The notes below the pieces were generated by a model. The model was not told the origin of the DNA and searched no databases. It saw only the letters and a program-made list of their open reading frames with translations. Positions 1 to 6,818 of a stretch of DNA of 7,661 nucleotides are shown here, one piece after another. A program made the translations under genes and the position numbers. The stretch's first letter is position 1, and each line of letters starts with the position of its first letter. The DNA lies in NCBI GenBank assembly GCA_902476295.1, contig CABSDC010000107.1, positions 1-7,661 on the forward strand, given 5' to 3'. Origin of the DNA: SFTJ01 sp905210415 (GTDB lineage: Bacteria; Bacteroidota; Bacteroidia; Bacteroidales; Muribaculaceae).

Positions 1-40
1 GGCGGTTAAGATTTATTCGGGAAATCTAAGCGGTGTTAGA

Positions 41-2107
41 TTACTGGAATTTTACGAGGTTGTTTTTGATCTTGGCAGAGTTGAAGATCACGCCTTGCAT
101 CAACTGTTGACGTTGACCAGCGAAGCCGTAAGTAGAAGCCCACTTCATAGCGAGTTCTTCTTGCTTCATCTTCATAGTTGCCTTCTTGCTCTTCACTACG
201 AATGCGTAAGCAGCGCAGTTACCAGCCCAGAAGCCTACTTGACCTTGCTTAGCGGCTGCACCGATGAAGCCACCGTCGCCCTCAATACCTGCAGGGTTGG
301 TCATGATCACCTTGTCGGCATACATGCTGCTGAATGAGAATGTAGTGGTGTCAACTGGAGCGGCAAAAGCCTTAGCGTATTCGTCAACTGATTTAAACTT
401 GCCTTCATATTGTTGCTTCATGGCTTCAGCCTTCTTCAGTGCCATAGCCTTAGCCTTGCAGAACTCGTTCACGTTCTTGGTTTCCAATGGGAGGAAGTCA
501 GCGTCCACGATTTCGTCGATAGCGACAGCCACCATAGCGCTGTTGAGTTGGAACACTGAAGAAACTTGACCCTCTTCTGCGTCGTTGAGAGCCCACTTAA
601 TCACGTCGCGGCTGCCTGGGATACCAGCGATAGAAGGAACGCTTGAACTGAGCATCACTTCTTGAGCCTGGAACTTAGCGGCTGCTGCATTCTTAGCGAA
701 ATCTGCTGCATTCTTGTTCTTGTCGATGAATTTTTCCAAACCGTCGTGGAGGTCGGCAGTAGTCTTCTTGCTTGCAGCCACTTGGTAAGTCGACATATTC
801 ACGGTGTAGAACATTGATTTCTTTTGGTAAGTGGTCTTCACGAGCATTGCGCCTTTATCTGTAGATTGGAATACCACATATTTATCAGTAGCGCTTTCGA
901 ATTTAGTGATAATGCTGTCGGGGAGTTGAGCGCCTTGCACTGGCACTGGTTGCTCTGGCATCACTTGCACACCCTTCATCTTGCTCACGTCTTGACCAGC
1001 GTTGAGAGCGGCGAGCACCTTGTCTTGAGCAGCCTTGTTGCCTTCAACGGTCACTTGCTTCACCTTGATGGTGTCGAGCAATTCTTCGCTCTTCACCTTT
1101 TGGAAGAGAGCGTAGTTGAGGTCTTCCTTGAATTGGTGAGTAGCGTTAGCCTCTGAAGATACTGCCCAGTTAGCGAACACAGAGTCGCGGAGTTGCTGAC
1201 CGAGTTGCTTAGCCTGAGCGTCGGTGAGCTTCATTTCCTGAACATTGCTGAACTCGTTGATGTTGCGCAAAGCGTCGATGCCTTTACCTTGCAAAGTGGC
1301 GTAAGCCTTAGCGTAGAGAGCGTCGGCTGCCTTGATGTCGGCTGCGCTTGGAGCGATAGGCACTGCAATAGCGTGAGCAATCACAGTCTTTTCGTTGAGT
1401 TTCCAGAGGTTCTTATATTCGTCGTAAACGGCTTTGATTTCGTCTTGAGTTGGCTCAAACTTCTTGTCTTCGAGTGAAGTGTAGTCCTTCTTGGTGAGCA
1501 CCACTTCCATCACCTCGTCGTCGTTTTGCATTTCAAGGAGGTCGAGGTCGTTAGGCATAATAGCACCACCCACGAGCATCATAATCTTTTGAGCACGGAT
1601 ATTGTGTTCCATTTCGTCCTTGAAGGCTTCCCATTCGTCCTTGCTCACGATTTGGTTGATCACCTCATCCTTGCCTACAATCTTGTCGAGGTCGGAAGGA
1701 GCCTGAATGGTTTGTTGACCAGTGGCTTGCACATATTGTTGAGCCCATGCGCTTGCGCGTTGGTCTTGATTGATCATCGCGGTGAGAAGTTCGGTACCGG
1801 CTTCCACGCCATTTTCTTCACTTTCTTCATCAACGATGGTTTCAAAAGCCATTTGACCGAGCACTTGTTGCTGAAGATCAGCGCTTTCGGTCTTGTTTTG
1901 CTGATTCTTTTCTTGCTCTTGGGCAAGGTTGAATCGGTTTTGGAATTCTTGAATACCGATAGTTGTGTTGTCAACTTTCGCTGCTGAACTGTCTCTGAAG
2001 AGAGAGTCGAGCTTAAAGAGGTCTCCGAGAACGAAAGCGGCCAATGCGCCACCCACTACAATCATCAGAAACACAGATCTTTTTCTAATTTTCTCTAATG
2101 CTGCCAT
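41..2107 (-). CDS. ppiD: PpiD-like membrane-anchored periplasmic foldase (SurA-N / parvulin family)
   Basis: 688-residue protein with the layout of Bacteroidota PpiD-type peptidylprolyl isomerases: a short basic N-terminus (KIRKR), one membrane segment at about residues 11-31, then a large periplasmic part. Residues about 40-240 are a charged, Gln/Glu-rich helical region resembling the SurA N-terminal chaperone domain. About 345-445 sits where the parvulin domain belongs, starting LLDTIKVKQVTVEG. A further parvulin-like stretch with GSRDVIKWALNDAEEGQVSSVF lies near 498-519. Family role: an inner-membrane-tethered chaperone that helps newly exported outer-membrane and periplasmic proteins fold. 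The usual parvulin His is Gln (residue 351) and no GG-x-LG motif is visible in the domain, so it may be a chaperone without isomerase activity. The ATG at 2105-2107 gives the expected N-terminus and follows an A/T-rich leader with a good promoter box. Length is normal for the family. Its gene is downstream of the hexosaminidase on the same strand but probably independent of it. The family call is firm; catalytic status is inference. Confidence 0.88.
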   Translation of the reverse strand: MAALEKIRKRSVFLMIVVGGALAAFVLGDLFKLDSLFRDSSAAKVDNTTIGIQEFQNRFNLAQEQEKNQQNKTESADLQQQVLGQMAFETIVDEESEENGVEAGTELLTAMINQDQRASAWAQQYVQATGQQTIQAPSDLDKIVGKDEVINQIVSKDEWEAFKDEMEHNIRAQKIMMLVGGAIMPNDLDLLEMQNDDEVMEVVLTKKDYTSLEDKKFEPTQDEIKAVYDEYKNLWKLNEKTVIAHAIAVPIAPSAADIKAADALYAKAYATLQGKGIDALRNINEFSNVQEMKLTDAQAKQLGQQLRDSVFANWAVSSEANATHQFKEDLNYALFQKVKSEELLDTIKVKQVTVEGNKAAQDKVLAALNAGQDVSKMKGVQVMPEQPVPVQGAQLPDSIITKFESATDKYVVFQSTDKGAMLVKTTYQKKSMFYTVNMSTYQVAASKKTTADLHDGLEKFIDKNKNAADFAKNAAAAKFQAQEVMLSSSVPSIAGIPGSRDVIKWALNDAEEGQVSSVFQLNSAMVAVAIDEIVDADFLPLETKNVNEFCKAKAMALKKAEAMKQQYEGKFKSVDEYAKAFAAPVDTTTFSFSSMYADKVIMTNPAGIEGDGGFIGAAAKQGQVGFWAGNCAAYAFVVKSKKATMKMKQEELAMKWASTYGFAGQRQQLMQGVIFNSAKIKNNLVKFQ

Positions 2108-2175
2108 TATTTGTTATTTATTGTTTTTATTCCGTTTAACTTGTCCGTTGACAGGCTTTTCGCCAATGAAACACG

Positions 2176-2208
2176 CAAAGATAGTAATTTTCACTTGAAT
2201 AACCACAA
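2176..2208 (-). promoter_or_regulatory. Candidate ppiD promoter (Bacteroidota type)
   Basis: On the minus strand, TATCTTTG (2183 down to 2176) matches the Bacteroidota -7 consensus TAnnTTTG exactly. A TTG (2208-2206) lies 22 bp upstream as a partial -33 box. Transcription from here would leave a leader of about 60 nt that is A/T-rich before the ATG (AATAAATAACAAATA), as usual where no Shine-Dalgarno is used. This supports independent transcription of ppiD. Confidence 0.6.
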
Positions 2209-2247
2209 TTCTAAGCCATAATTTTTAGACAAGTAGGTGCAAAACCG

Positions 2248-3921
2248 CTATCTTTGGCGTGGTGCGATAAGGGTGCGCTCCACCACATCGTTGTAGCGAA
2301 TGCCCCACAGGTCGTAAAGGTCAAGTTGGTGGGTGAGGCGGCGTGTGAAACCTTCCCAATCGTCGTTTTTGCCTGTCCACGCCTTTTCTGCCAATGCCGC
2401 CATGCGCGGAAACACCTGCAGTTCCACCTTCCATGTGGTGGGGCAATATTCGGTCCAGCAGCAGCCTTCCACGCCCATCAAATTCTGAGCGGCTTGCACG
2501 CTTGCCGAATCAGGAACAAGCTCGAAATCATACACTTTCTTCACGCTTCGTGGCCATCTGCCTGGATTGATTTCGCTCTGGGTGGAATCTTCGCTTGAAG
2601 TAAAGTATAGTCCAGTGCTACCAGAGTTAATCCACTGGTGGGTACTGTCGATTCTCGACTTCGGCATCTTGTCCCACGAGTGCCAGTTGTGGAGAACGCT
2701 GCCCTCGGGATTCATGCCCTCGGCTCCCCCACTCCAGCCAAGCATGGTTTTGCCGTGGGCGTTGATGATGCGCTGCACATGGTGCATGAAGCGCGTTTGG
2801 AGCGCATGAGCATCGGGGAGATTATGCTTTTTCATAAATTCCTGTGCCACAGCCGACTCGTTCCACCACCTGGGTGCGCACTCGTCGCCTCCGGCATGAA
2901 TGTATTTGCTTGGGAAAAGCGCGCAAACCTCGTTAAACACGTCGTCGAGGAAACTGAACACTTCGGGCGTGGGTGCCAGCACGTTGTTTTGGCGATTGTA
3001 GATGCCCCAAGTGAGCGCGGTGCGCTTGCCCTCGCGTGGCGTGGTGCTAAATTCAGGGTAAGCGGCAAGCACCGCCATGCAGTGGCCGGGGATGTCGATT
3101 TCGGGAATCACGGTCACGTAGCGAGCGGCTGCGTAATCCACCACCTCGCGTATTTGCTCTTGGGTGTAGTAGCCTTGATAGGGCATAGGCTTGTATTTGC
3201 CAGGGAAAAGGCCCTCAATTTCGCCCTCGCGATATGATCCTATCTGGGTGAGTTCGGGGTGTGATTTCATCTCTATTCGCCAACCTTGGTCGTCGGTGAG
3301 GTGCCAATGGAAATAGTTCATCTTATGCAGCGCAAGATAGTCGATATATCGTTTCACGAAATCCACTGGGAAAAAGTGTCGCACCACGTCGAGGTGCATG
3401 CCGCGAAATCCGAAGCGAGGATAGTCGGTGATGTGTAATGCGGGTATGCGAGGTATCACGCCGGCGCGGGTGGGTAGCAGCTGGATGAGAGTCTGCACGC
3501 CATAAAATACGCCGGCGGCATCGTTGCCCTCAATGCGAATGCCTTCGGCCGAGCGCACGGTCATACGATAGCCGCCCGACACCTTGCCGTTTTTGAGGTT
3601 GATGAGTGTGATGCTTGGATTTGTAGATGGCGCAGAGACGCGTTTTTTGCCCTTTTTGCCGATTGCAGGCGATTCCACGGTGAGAGGAATGCCAAGGTAG
3701 CGCATGGCATAGTCGGTGAGGTATTGTGCAGAAGGCTGCACCGATGCGTCGCCCACTTTGAGCGCTGTACCGTAGGTGATGTCGACGGTGTCGCTGCCCA
3801 CGACGGCGATTTCCACCGGTTGGGGAATGATGTTAAACTGAGGTTTTTGCTCGTTGCTTTGAGCTTGCGAGGACATTGCAGTGAGAGCAATTAACGCAAA
3901 GAGTAGTTTTCTAAGTGACAT
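2248..3921 (-). CDS. Secreted beta-N-acetylhexosaminidase, glycoside hydrolase family 20
   Basis: 557-residue enzyme expected to remove terminal beta-linked GlcNAc or GalNAc from glycans in the periplasm or at the cell surface. Residues 1-20 form a signal peptide (SLRKLLFALIALTAMSSQA, then QS) without a lipobox Cys. About 30-165 is the GH20 N-terminal alpha/beta domain, followed by the catalytic barrel. Barrel landmarks are GFRGMHLDVVRHF (171-183, with the substrate-binding Arg173), HWHLTDDQGWR (205-215), IPEIDIPGH (272-280) and the catalytic HAGGDE (342-347), where Asp346 orients the substrate N-acetyl group and Glu347 is the acid/base. Trp396, Trp413 and Trp489 are candidates for the three pocket tryptophans. 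The usual GWDEI is GWSGG here (395-399). GVEGCCWTEY and FPRMAALAEKAW close the barrel. The open frame continues 69 codons upstream, but those codons lack a signal peptide and overlap the transporter gene, so the ATG at 3919-3921 is the start. It lies 59 bp downstream of the transporter with no clear promoter between, suggesting co-transcription. Natural substrate unknown. Confidence 0.92.
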   Translation of the reverse strand: MSLRKLLFALIALTAMSSQAQSNEQKPQFNIIPQPVEIAVVGSDTVDITYGTALKVGDASVQPSAQYLTDYAMRYLGIPLTVESPAIGKKGKKRVSAPSTNPSITLINLKNGKVSGGYRMTVRSAEGIRIEGNDAAGVFYGVQTLIQLLPTRAGVIPRIPALHITDYPRFGFRGMHLDVVRHFFPVDFVKRYIDYLALHKMNYFHWHLTDDQGWRIEMKSHPELTQIGSYREGEIEGLFPGKYKPMPYQGYYTQEQIREVVDYAAARYVTVIPEIDIPGHCMAVLAAYPEFSTTPREGKRTALTWGIYNRQNNVLAPTPEVFSFLDDVFNEVCALFPSKYIHAGGDECAPRWWNESAVAQEFMKKHNLPDAHALQTRFMHHVQRIINAHGKTMLGWSGGAEGMNPEGSVLHNWHSWDKMPKSRIDSTHQWINSGSTGLYFTSSEDSTQSEINPGRWPRSVKKVYDFELVPDSASVQAAQNLMGVEGCCWTEYCPTTWKVELQVFPRMAALAEKAWTGKNDDWEGFTRRLTHQLDLYDLWGIRYNDVVERTLIAPRQR

Positions 3922-3980
3922 AGTGGTGGTGTGGTTTATGTGTAGCTGATTTATTAACAAATTCGTTGTAATGAGTGGCG

Positions 3981-4946
3981 CTAAGGCTTCTCGTGCTGCT
4001 TGCGATAGAGCTGATAGCTGTTTATCACGTTGTGCCAGATGCTGTAGAAGCCGCCGGCAAGGGCTGTCACCGGGTCGAGGAATGTATATCCGAGCCAGAT
4101 GGCAAACACGGTGTTTTTCTGTCCGCAAGCTTGACCGCCGCTTATTCGTTCGCCCTCACGAGCGCCGATGCACTTGCCGAAGGCAAATTGGACGAGGCAA
4201 GCCAAGAGCGACACTGTGGCCATGCCCAGTTGGCACCATCCGTTCACTGTGCTGTGAACCAGCGATTTGGCGGAAACGGCTATAGCAAGCGCCAGAGATA
4301 TTGCCCACAGATAGAATGCGAGGTTGCGATAACTCACGATTTTTTCGTTGAGTCGTGGCAGGAATTGCCTGATGAGGCATGCTAAGAATAGCGGGCAGAT
4401 GAGCAGAGGAAACACCTTCGCGAGTATGGTGAGCAGCGCTGGCAAAAACGCCATGCCGCCAATGTCGTGCACATGCGGCAGCACCAGAGGCACGGCAAGC
4501 GATGTGACGAGGTTGATGATAATGGTGTAGCTCACTATTGAGGCTTGATTGCCACCAAGTCGGCTTGTGACCACTGCTGCGGCTGTGGCAGTAGGGCAGA
4601 TAAAGCAAAGCATAGCGCATTCCACCACCACCTTCAGGTTGTAGTCGATGTTGAGGCATGCTACGAATGCGAGCAGCGAGAACATGCTCACCTGAAACAG
4701 GCATAGCCACAGGTGCCACCATTTGAGGGTGAACTCTTTGATTTTCACTTTGCAAAAACTCACTAAGAGCATGCAGAATATGAGGATTGGTTGCACCCAA
4801 GCGATGTTGGCATTCACCTCGGCGCTGTAAGCCTCATGGCCGGGGATGGCTTTCCAGGCGAAATAGCCCGCCACACCCGAGAGCATGGAGATTGGTAAAG
4901 TCCAGTCCTTAGCAAATCGTATGATAGCATTAATAATTTTCGGCAT
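3981..4946 (-). CDS. BASS/SBF-family (bile acid:sodium symporter-like) membrane transporter
   Basis: 321-residue inner-membrane protein with about nine or ten hydrophobic segments (roughly residues 17-33, 50-66, 77-97, 106-126, 136-158, 165-192, 208-226, 236-258 and 278-308). CPTATAAAVVTSRLGGN (117-133) followed by a long helix, and GQKNTVFAIWLGY (275-287) with FLDPVTALAG, fit the two discontinuous-helix regions of the BASS/SBF superfamily, whose members co-transport organic anions (bile acids, pantoate, 2-keto acids) with sodium. Length is normal. The start chosen is the ATG at 4944-4946, giving MPKIINAIIRFAKDW, a typical short basic lead into the first helix, after an A-rich stretch. The frame is open to an ATG at 4989-4991 (336 residues), but the extra 15 residues (MFWASCKKQ...) look non-coding. 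It is probably the first gene of a unit with the hexosaminidase. Family assignment is by recognition of pattern only; an annotation as generic transporter would also be fair. Substrate unknown. Confidence 0.75.
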   Translation of the reverse strand: MPKIINAIIRFAKDWTLPISMLSGVAGYFAWKAIPGHEAYSAEVNANIAWVQPILIFCMLLVSFCKVKIKEFTLKWWHLWLCLFQVSMFSLLAFVACLNIDYNLKVVVECAMLCFICPTATAAAVVTSRLGGNQASIVSYTIIINLVTSLAVPLVLPHVHDIGGMAFLPALLTILAKVFPLLICPLFLACLIRQFLPRLNEKIVSYRNLAFYLWAISLALAIAVSAKSLVHSTVNGWCQLGMATVSLLACLVQFAFGKCIGAREGERISGGQACGQKNTVFAIWLGYTFLDPVTALAGGFYSIWHNVINSYQLYRKQHEKP

Positions 4947-5029
4947 ATAATATGGATGGTTTTCTTGTTTTTTGCAGCTGGCCCAAAACATTCAATATCT
5001 CTTGTTGCCGGAATTGGGCTTACTCGCTG

Positions 5030-5037
5030 CAAAGTTA
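5030..5037 (-). promoter_or_regulatory. Candidate -7 box for the transporter-hexosaminidase unit
   Basis: The minus strand reads TAACTTTG, an exact match to TAnnTTTG. No well-spaced TTTG -33 box is visible; the nearest upstream TTG (5053-5051) is only 13 bp away. Initiation here would give a leader of about 75-80 nt to the preferred start at 4946, or about 30 nt to the alternative start at 4991. Confidence 0.5.
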
Positions 5038-5133
5038 CAAAAAAATGCTTCAATAAGCGCACCGTAGCCCACCCATTTCGCCCAACCTCACCCGGAGGTG
5101 TCGAAAGCGGAAAGTAGTAAAAAAATCAACAGA

Positions 5134-5170
5134 TAATTTAGTTTTACTGAATTAACTATTGAAAATTTCA
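5134..5170. repeat. Two adjacent A/T-rich palindromes, possible operator sites
   Basis: TAATTTAG (5134-5141) and CTGAATTA (5147-5154) are inverted copies with one T/G wobble around a 5 nt centre. TGAAA-A-TTTCA (5160-5170) is a perfect 5 bp inverted repeat around one base. Both sit mid-way between the divergent promoters, where an operator would be expected. Short A/T palindromes also occur by chance, so function is only suggested. Confidence 0.3.
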
Positions 5171-5240
5171 CTGTTTTTGAATGAAGAGTCGCAGTTTTCG
5201 TTGAGCAATGATATTTGGACAAACGTCTACTTTATGCAGC

Positions 5241-5333
5241 TGTCCGATATGATAGTGACTAAGTAGCGCGGTGAGATTGTGGAAAATTGGTGGAGGCGGC
5301 GCTTTGGCGCGACTGATAACCTCAAATCGGACA
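5241..5333. repeat. Long imperfect inverted repeat, possible structured RNA or regulatory element
   Basis: TGTCCGATATGA (5241-5252) is inverted as TCAAATCGGACA (5322-5333) with 11 of 12 positions paired. Inside it, AGTAGCGC (5262-5269) is inverted as GCGCGACT (5307-5314) with 7 of 8 paired. The stems nest around a 37 nt loop with a 9/7 nt internal loop, giving a possible hairpin of about 93 nt. No clear promoter drives it on either strand, and no T-run follows it on plus. It lies upstream of the plus-strand -7 box at 5429, so it would not be in the mannanase leader if that box is the one used. Confidence 0.35.
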
Positions 5334-5428
5334 TTAGAATGTAAATGTGGAATTTTTCTACAGCTTGGAGCCGTTGGCGGAATTGGGATAAAAGGTGTGG
5401 CGGTGTGGTATAAGTTGGAGATTTTGTG

Positions 5429-5436
5429 TAAATTTG
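5429..5436 (+). promoter_or_regulatory. Candidate -7 box for the mannanase-manA unit
   Basis: TAAATTTG is an exact match to the Bacteroidota TAnnTTTG box, about 50 bp before the mannanase ATG, leaving a leader of roughly 40-45 nt. A well-placed TTTG -33 box is not seen; TTG at 5415-5417 is too close (11 bp). An activator may therefore be needed, which would fit an inducible gene. Confidence 0.5.
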
Positions 5437-5485
5437 CAGAGGTGGTGGCTTGTTGTCGCCGCGGTAAACAATTTTCCATATAAAG

Positions 5486-6778
5486 ATGAGAACCTTAACT
5501 AAAAGTATATTAGTAGCAATAATCATGGCTTTTTCGAGTGTCTCGGCGTGGGGTAATGCTCCTCGCGAGGGCATAGTGAGTGTGGATGCCGGTGCTTTCA
5601 AGCTCAATGGTAAGAACTATAAATATGTTGGCACAAACATGTGGTATGCTGCCATGCTTGCCTCGGAGGGCAGGGGCGGCAACCGCGAGAAGCTTTGCCG
5701 TGAGCTCGACCGCTTGCACTCGCTCGGTGTGGACAATGTGCGCATCCTTGTTGGCGCTGAAGGCGACGAAGGGCTAAATTCGCACGTCATGCCTGTGCTG
5801 CAAACTTCGCCAGGCGTTTACAACGACACCATTTTACAGGGCCTCGACTATCTGCTTGTGGAGATGAACCGCCGCAACATGAAGGCGGTGCTCTATCTCA
5901 CCAACTCATGGGAGTGGAGTGGCGGATATTCGGCTTATCTGCAGTGGGCTGGTAAGGGCAAGGCACTGATTCCGCGAGTTGATGGTTATCGCCAATATGT
6001 GGAGTATGTCAAGCAGTTTGTGCTTAGCCAAGAGGCTGTGGCTATGTATCATCGCCATGTGCGCAACATAGTGAGCCGAGTGAACAGCATCACAGGTGAG
6101 CCTTACAGCGAGTCGCCAGCCATCATGTCGTGGCAGATATCCAACGAGCCGCGTGCTTTCAGTCGCGAATCGTTGCCACAGTTTGCCGATTTTCTGATTT
6201 CCACAGCCCGATTGATAAAGAGCATCGACGTCAATCATCTGGTGTCGACCGGTAGCGAGGGCATGATGGGATTTGAATACAGCCTCGAATGGTGGACTAA
6301 GGTGCATGCCGCACCAGAGATTGATTATGCCAATATACACATATGGCCAGCCACATGGCGCTGGATAGGCCGCGATGAGATGTTCACCAATGTTGAGAAG
6401 GCGTGCAAGGCCACCGAGGAATATGTTGAGCGCCATTACGATGCCATCAAGCCATATGCCAAGCCGCTCGTGCTTGAGGAGTTTGGCTATCATCGCGACG
6501 ACTTCTCGTTTGCGCCGGGCAGCCCAACCGCCGCTCGCGACAAATATTACACCTTCGTCACTAATCTGCTTTGCCAAGGCGACAAGCTTGCCGGATGTAA
6601 CTTCTGGGCATGGAGCGGAAACGCGCTCCCTGCACATCTGTGGTGGCAACCGTGGGACGATTACACTGGCGATCCTGCACAAGAAGAGCAGGGATTGTAT
6701 TCGGTGTTTGATTGCGACCTTTCGACCCTTGAGGTTATTAAGGCCGCTGCAAAAGCCGCCAACGAGCAATGCAAATAA
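5486..6778 (+). CDS. Secreted endo-beta-1,4-mannanase, glycoside hydrolase family 5 (subfamily 7 type)
   Basis: 430-residue enzyme expected to cleave internal beta-1,4-mannosyl bonds in mannan, glucomannan or galactomannan outside the cytoplasm. Residues 1-21 or 1-25 are a signal peptide ending VSA or GNA, with no lipobox Cys, so a soluble export product rather than a surface lipoprotein. The rest is one GH5 barrel with no binding module. Subfamily-7 landmarks are FKLNGKNYKYVGTNMWY (38-54), VDNVRILVGAEG (82-93), LTNSWEWSGGYSAYLQWAG (138-156), ISNEPR (218-223, acid/base Glu221), HIWP (285-288), LEEFG (330-334, nucleophile Glu332) and FWAWSG (373-378) with a pocket Trp. All expected catalytic residues are present, so the enzyme should be active. 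The ATG at 5486 gives a clean signal peptide and follows an A/T-rich leader (CCATATAAAG). manA starts 40 bp downstream, probably on the same transcript, tying the enzyme to mannose use. Confidence 0.93.
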   Translation: MRTLTKSILVAIIMAFSSVSAWGNAPREGIVSVDAGAFKLNGKNYKYVGTNMWYAAMLASEGRGGNREKLCRELDRLHSLGVDNVRILVGAEGDEGLNSHVMPVLQTSPGVYNDTILQGLDYLLVEMNRRNMKAVLYLTNSWEWSGGYSAYLQWAGKGKALIPRVDGYRQYVEYVKQFVLSQEAVAMYHRHVRNIVSRVNSITGEPYSESPAIMSWQISNEPRAFSRESLPQFADFLISTARLIKSIDVNHLVSTGSEGMMGFEYSLEWWTKVHAAPEIDYANIHIWPATWRWIGRDEMFTNVEKACKATEEYVERHYDAIKPYAKPLVLEEFGYHRDDFSFAPGSPTAARDKYYTFVTNLLCQGDKLAGCNFWAWSGNALPAHLWWQPWDDYTGDPAQEEQGLYSVFDCDLSTLEVIKAAAKAANEQCK

Positions 6779-6818
6779 AAAAAGGGAATCTACTAATAAT
6801 CAAAATTATATAAAACGT

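Larger units (their letters stand above)
4947..5485. other. 539 bp divergent intergenic region
   Basis: This region separates the two divergent gene groups. It holds a candidate -7 box for each side (5030-5037 minus, 5429-5436 plus), an A/T-rich palindromic patch (5134-5170) and a long imperfect inverted repeat (5241-5333). Open frames inside it (for example a GTG-started frame 5271-5483 on plus, and minus frames crossing 5168-5607) have no recognisable motifs, use compositions unlike the neighbouring genes and run across the promoter of the mannanase gene, so none is called. It is longer than needed for two simple promoters. Confidence 0.7.

Noticed and set aside
9..27. 6 bp inverted repeat (AGATTT / AAATCT) just after the ppiD stop, considered as a terminator
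   Set aside because: The stem is weak and A/T-rich and no T-run follows on the minus strand. Similar GCGGT-containing words flank it but are too short to call a repeat.
1526..1987. 153-codon plus-strand frame, with other plus-strand frames at 95-569, 824-1156 and 1193-1477
   Set aside because: All are antisense to ppiD and reflect its codon bias; none shows a family motif.
2249..2256. TATCTTTG on the plus strand, a perfect -7 box pointing antisense into the hexosaminidase gene
   Set aside because: It overlaps the 3' end of the hexosaminidase gene, has no clear -33 partner and no plus-strand gene follows; probably chance.
2638..3237. 199-codon plus-strand frame
   Set aside because: It is antisense to the GH20 catalytic domain, whose motifs are intact on the other strand.
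4156..4800. 214-codon minus-strand frame in a second frame of the transporter
   Set aside because: The competing frame encodes a coherent multi-helix membrane protein; this one is rich in His, Pro and Arg without pattern.
5085..5099. 5 bp hairpin ACCTC / GAGGT
   Set aside because: The stem is short, has no T-run on either strand and lies behind both promoters, so a terminator role is unsupported.
5271..5483. 70-codon plus-strand frame starting at GTG before the mannanase gene
   Set aside because: It crosses the candidate promoter at 5429, has a rare start, contains scattered Cys and Gly without a known pattern, and overlaps the inverted repeat.
5168..5607. Minus-strand frames of 103 and 126 codons
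   Set aside because: They run across the mannanase promoter, one enters its coding region, and their products are low-information Pro/His/Ile-rich sequences.
5906..6769. 287-codon open frame on the minus strand
   Set aside because: It lies wholly antisense to the mannanase gene, which has a full set of family motifs; the antisense product has no recognisable domain or sensible start region.
6796..6809. ATAAT / ATTAT inverted repeat between the mannanase gene and manA
   Set aside because: It is pure A/T and too weak for a terminator; chance is likely in an A/T-rich gap.
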